A DNA stretch of 64,000 nucleotides from Oscheius dolichura (Eukaryota > Nematoda > Chromadorea > Rhabditida > Rhabditidae). How positions within the stretch are numbered: position 1 is the stretch's first letter; every line of letters starts with the position of its first letter. Where the stretch lies: NCBI GenBank assembly GCA_932521035.1, contig OW051494.1:916001-980000 (forward strand). Direction: 5' to 3'. A program made the translations under genes and the position numbers. Shown one piece after another: positions 60,009 through 64,000 of the stretch. The notes beneath the pieces were generated by a model that ran no database searches, was not told the DNA's origin, and saw only the letters and a list, made by a program, of their open reading frames with translations.

Positions 60009-63000
60009 CTATACTTTTCTTATCTCATTTGAGATACGGAAACGGCTCTCGCCGAGGGGTTTCTTTCGCAGGCGGCGGATCTTCTTCTTGGGGGTGGTCT
60101 TGACACGATGGGGATGATGGACAACGTCAGAAGAGTTACGGAATAGAGATTTGGGATGGATTGTGGTCGGACGAGCCTTAAAAAAGGACTTGAGTTAGGC
60201 TAGGAACAGGAGGACGGCAGTACAGTGCGTCAAGAAAGTATAAGTCCACCCCGTTTTTCGCCAGATTGCGGGCACTCTGTTAACTTCAAAGTTTGATATT
60301 GTTATTATCTGAAAGAGGAGCCTCAATAACCCCTAATAATTTCTCAATTACTCAAAAATACGATAGTTCCGGCTGTTGGCCCGCGGAACACTGAAAACCG
60401 CTGTCAAGAAAGTATAAGTCCACGCGCGGAATATCGCGATTTCCATTGGATATTTTGGATTCTTCCAATTTCTTTTGTTCGTGTGGGTGGGCTGGCTCGT
60501 TCTTTACCAATATTGATAAGAAAAATGGCACATCCAGAAGAAAAATATGTTGCTTGACCCGAATTACTCCGCGCCGCCTCCTCACATCATAGCCCATCAA
60601 AACGATATTTTCAGCTCTTGAAAATAGTTTTAAACGATGTATCAGCATCGATTTAGTTGGGAAGCTTTTTTCTACCATTTTGGAAGAAGCAAAGCCCCTC
60701 GGAGTTGGCTTGTTTTTGCTCAAAAGGATGGGTATCAAAAAGTAAAAAGCCTTCTGTGGAGTGTATACCGGAGGTAACACAAAAATAAGTGTGCCACATT
60801 GTAAAGGGCGTCTTAAATTACCCTAATTCATGTTTTACCGTATAAGAACGGATGATGCCCGAGGGTCCCACTCGTTACAGTGAGCCGCATGCAATTTGCT
60901 TCAATTTTCAATAGAAAATAAGGATATTTTGTGTCATGCTGCTTCGAGGACCAGCGTGCTCAGCTATGGCGACATTCTAACTCTCTAGCAAGTGGTTTAT
61001 GAAAGTAGAGATTGCTAGCAATAAATTCATATATTCTGTTGCTGAGAACACCTTTTTACTGTAACCGAAGCATGCCCGGAAGACTGATGATCTCGTCCAG
61101 GCATGCTTTGGGAGGATCAAAAAGGATGTTTTTGCAGGGGACGATTATTAAAACAATTTTGCCTATGTAAATCGATGCTGATACATCGTTTAAAACTATT
61201 TTCAAGAGCTGAAAATATCGTTTTGATGGGCTATGATGTGAGGAGGCGGCGCGGAGTAATTCGGGTCAAGCAACATATTTTTCTTCTGGATGTGCCATTT
61301 TTCTTATCAATATTGGTAAAGAACGAGCCAGCCCACCCACACGAACAAAAGAAATTGGAAGAATCCAAAATATCCAATGGAAATCGCGATATTCCGCGCG
61401 TGGACTTATACTTTCTTGACGCACTGTAGAAGGGCAAAACACCTTGAATGGTCAAGAGAGGACGGCTTGGAAGGGAGAGAAGCGCCCAACTGAGTATCTA
61501 ACGCTCTACGCTGCCAAAATATCCAGTATAAATCTCTAAAATCCTGGATGGAAGCTGTAGAGAGACGGAGAAGCGCGCCTCACTGCTAAGCGGGCTTGAG
61601 CCTCTAATTTATAGTCATGTGCCCTATTTTGACTGGAATTTCGAGTGGTATACTGTAGCCAACGGTCTACACAGTCAAATAAACCATATGCGCCGGTTAT
61701 TAAAGATCTAAATTAGCGTTTTAGGACCCTAAAATGACCAGGAAGCCGGCAGAAACAAGAAAAAGCCTAGATACGGTAGAAATCCTAACAGGTGCCAGGT
61801 GACTAACTTTTGGGGATCGTTACTGAGTATTCAACGTCCTACGCAGCCGAATACAAGTGATAACAAACCTTCATAGGCCGCCTGGTCCTCAACCTCCCTC
61901 CAGTTCTTCTGAATTTCTTTGCCTGTCCTCGATGCAGCAGTCTTGTACTATCCTTTATCGCTACTGTCACATCACCTGGAGAGAAAATTAGAATATCTTT
62001 ATAATAAAAAAAAAGTTGTGTGAAATTGTACCTGTCCGTCTTGTTGAAGCAGGAATACTTGGAGTTGGCTGGGCGCGAGGAGGGATTACCGTAACCGGGA
62101 CGGATATGACAGTTGTACCGACGTGGGGAAGACTTTTGACCAGCTCGTCGACTAACTGGAAAATAACAACAGGTTACTGTACCAGACGTTTGGAAATGCT
62201 GTGGTCTTGAAGCGAAAACCAAAAAAACGGGCATTTCAAGCTAAAAATCGCTTCAGGACCCGGGAGAACCAAAATGACCGAGCCCAACGAAAATTTCAGT
62301 TTCTTTCGCTCCCCTTTAAATTATTCGCTCCCTGATTCAAGGGTACTGTAAACATTCCATAGGTCCCATAACGAAGTCCCCAACCCGGGAATATCCATTA
62401 GAAATGGACTGTAGCCCGTCTTATTCCTCTTCCTACCTCCGTTTCCGTGATCCTCGCCTCCACCTTGGCCGGCACCGTAGTCCCGATGACTTCTTCCTCC
62501 TTCTCCGGTTCGAAAACATTCGCCACGGGACCTGCTGTAGTCGTCGTCGATCGGAATCGATGGTGTACAATAATCCGTCTATTGGGGATGGTTGGGATGA
62601 TGGTCACGTCCTCCGGTAGGGGAATGGTCACCAGTGGCTCCTGTGGGACGAAGAAGAACTCCTCATCTAGCGGGCTTTCTTCCGTCGTCGTTGTGGGACC
62701 CTCCCTAGTGAATTCAGAACTGGCATGGAAGGAGGTCTCCTTCACCGTGTCGGGAATTATTGGCAACGGTGGTGATGGAGTTTCTTCTCCTCCCGGAAGG
62801 GGAATAAGGACGAGAGGGTCTTGAGTGGAAACTATTGGGGGTACTGTAGGTGCCGTGGCTTCTGGAACGAAGATAAAGGTCTCCTGGAGCGGTTCTTCTG
62901 GTTCTTTGGTCAAGAGTTCAGGTTCCAGCTGTTCTCCCGGGACAGGGATCAGTACCCTCGGCTCTTCAGTGAGCAGCTGTCTAGTTGTGGTGGTACTCGC

Positions 63001-63539
63001 TGTGGTGGTCTCAGTTGTGGTGGTACTCGCTGTGGTGGTCTCAGTTGTGGTGGTCTCAGTTGTGGTGCTTTCCGTTGTGGCCGTTGTGGGAGCCTCTGTT
63101 GTCATTGTAGGACCCTCAGTGGTCGTAGTTTCTTCAGCGGAAGCCGCCAAAACTGGCGGACGAATGGACGGCGGCCCAGGATGATGAAGGGGCTCTATCG
63201 GCCCCCGCTCAGCCGGAGGAATTGGTTCCAAACTGAAATTTTTGGCTTTATTATATTATGTTAACTGCGTAGAACATTAACTACTCAGTCTAGACTCTTA
63301 AAATTCCCTTAAAATATCTTAAAACTCACATTTCTTGAGACTCTTCGATCTCCTCCACTTCTTCCGTGGTTGTCGTCGTAGGAACTGTCGTGGTCGCCGG
63401 AATTTCGCGGCTTTCTCCCGATTTCCTTGTTATGTCATCCGTCAGCAGGTCCAAATCTTCACTTTTCATAGAAAGTTCACTTTTATCATTAAATAAGCTC
63501 AACTGGAGCTCTTCGTCCGGGCTGCCGTCAGCGTTGAAC
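60009..63539 (-). CDS. Thr/Pro-rich mucin-like protein with basic C-terminus, 5' end unresolved
   Basis: Exons in phase: 63330-63539, 62437-63232, 62032-62155, 61869-61975 and 60009-60176 (at least 468 aa). The long exon carries TTTTE/TTTAS repeats (residues with ETTTTETTTASTTTT) typical of O-glycosylated mucin-like proteins and repeated IPxPG/IPLPE blocks (VLIPVPGEQLEPE, LVLIPLPGGEETPSP, LVTIPLPEDVT), each preceded by an acidic FVPE-type segment (IFVPEA, FFVPQEP): a three-copy internal repeat. The last two exons are strongly basic (RGQAKKFRRTGGRLRTRR, KTTPKKKIRRLRKKPLG). The 5' exon should supply a signal peptide; a minus-strand frame at 63600-63757 (MLGILSFVTVADKAA) is a candidate but its donors do not match in phase. 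The last intron (60177-61868) holds a DNA transposon. Family unknown; a secreted or cuticle/mucus role is inferred from composition only. Confidence 0.7.
60221..61428. mobile_element. TA-flanked mariner/Tc1-like inverted-repeat element
   Basis: TACAGTGCGTCAAGAAAGTA opens the element and its exact complement, ending GCACTGTA, closes it; the TA at both ends is the expected target duplication. Long inverted arms of about 250 bp (60402-60655 and 61168-61426) appear identical. The left side carries the terminal motif twice (60221-60250 and 60402-60423) with about 150 bp between. No transposase with a DDE signature is readable; frames in the arms are only mirror images of one another. It is therefore non-autonomous. 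Confidence 0.75.
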
Positions 63540-64000
63540 CTGAAAATGGGCCAAATTTCTCCTTTTTCTGGATTTTTAGTCATTTTTATACTTTTAACGG
63601 TCTAATTTTTCTGTTCCTTTCCACCCCGCGGACGGTCGGCCCCAATTTCTCTGCCGGCAAAGCAGCCAGCAGCGGTTGCTGCCGACTTTTACCGACTTCA
63701 ACTCGTGTTGCTGCTTTATCCGCCACCGTGACAAAGGACAGGATCCCGAGCATCAAGCCGGACTGGAGCACCGTGAGGCCGTAGGCTCTACTGGATTCGA
63801 CATCCTAGCCGGTCAGCGACTTCTACGAACAGAAGCAGCAACAACATCGGCGGTTATGGATGGGGACTCCCTCTCCCCGTCGACTTGGCCACCTGGAAGA
63901 GTACCGGCCTACCACCTCGCCGTCCCGCGGTAGCAGTTCAAGAACTAGCGCAGCACCAAGGGACAAGAGGTCTCCCTCGCGTGATATGTGCTGATTATGG
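63540..64000. other. Window end; possible + strand exons
   Basis: On the + strand a frame through 63700-63772 ending KPDWST at GTGAGG, a 36-nt intron and a frame from CCTAG at 63808 (DFYEQKQQQHRRLW, then PTTSPSRGSSSRTSAAPRDK) to TGA near 63991 would give a phase-consistent 3' gene end with coding-like composition. It overlaps the region where the minus-strand Thr-rich gene needs its first exon, so both cannot easily be right. Confidence 0.3.

Noticed and set aside
61103-61429. Mirror-image open frames at 60352-60780 (-) and 61103-61429 (+) encoding the same peptide
   Set aside because: They are the two arms of the inverted-repeat transposon and read into its terminal repeat; no transposase motif.

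Overview
The window is eukaryotic and reads as a free-living or rhabditid-like chromadorean nematode. The evidence is the two 119-nt 5S rRNA genes (nearly the C. elegans 5S sequence as I remember it), very short introns (mostly 40-60 nt) ending in TTTCAG/TTTTAG, TTTNAG acceptors sitting directly before many start codons (typical of spliced-leader trans-splicing), tight same-strand gene pairs, an MSP-domain protein, and dispersed TACTGTAG/TTACGGTA-type intron motifs. I spliced genes by hand; where I give exon coordinates, the phases of consecutive exons agree unless I say otherwise.

Layout. 2.2-5.7 kb: ATF-2/ATF-7-type bZIP factor (-) with a 5S rRNA gene in an intron. 6.2-10.7 kb: CCT-5 chaperonin (-). 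11.5-14.4 kb: MATH-BTB protein (-) whose 1.3-kb intron holds a complete opposite-strand DM9-like repeat gene. 14.8-18.9 kb: head-to-head pair, a PPM1D/Wip1-like PP2C phosphatase (-) and a DUSP19-like phosphatase (+), 180 bp apart with a perfect TGACGTCA site between them. 19.3-20.2 kb: decayed Fer-like tyrosine kinase. 20.3-28.3 kb: SLC6-type transporter (-) with a 3.6-kb intron that contains a mucin-like membrane protein gene and a second, apparently frameshifted gene (both +). 28.7-33.4 kb: a small unknown gene (-), MRPL45 followed by DSS1/SEM1 (+, operon-like), RPL23A (-) and an almost identical second DSS1 copy (+). 33.5-37.2 kb: RPP25-like Alba protein (-) whose 3-kb intron contains a 777-aa RS-rich MSP-domain gene (+). 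38.5-40.2 kb: eRF1 (-). 44.3-56.2 kb: SREBP (+, 18 exons) with an opposite-strand K/E-rich membrane protein gene in intron 13. 57.2-59.7 kb: legumain (-) with the second 5S gene in intron 1. 60.0-63.5 kb: Thr-rich secreted-type protein (-) with a 1.2-kb TA-flanked inverted-repeat transposon in its last intron.

Two themes stand out. First, nesting: four host introns carry complete protein genes on the opposite strand and two more carry antisense 5S genes. Second, an ATF-2/7 factor, a PPM1D-like phosphatase and a DUSP19-like phosphatase (all families tied to p38/JNK stress signalling) lie within 19 kb, and the shared promoter of the two phosphatases carries the ideal ATF/CRE palindrome. Introns are colonised by several small inverted-repeat families, densest in the SREBP gene.
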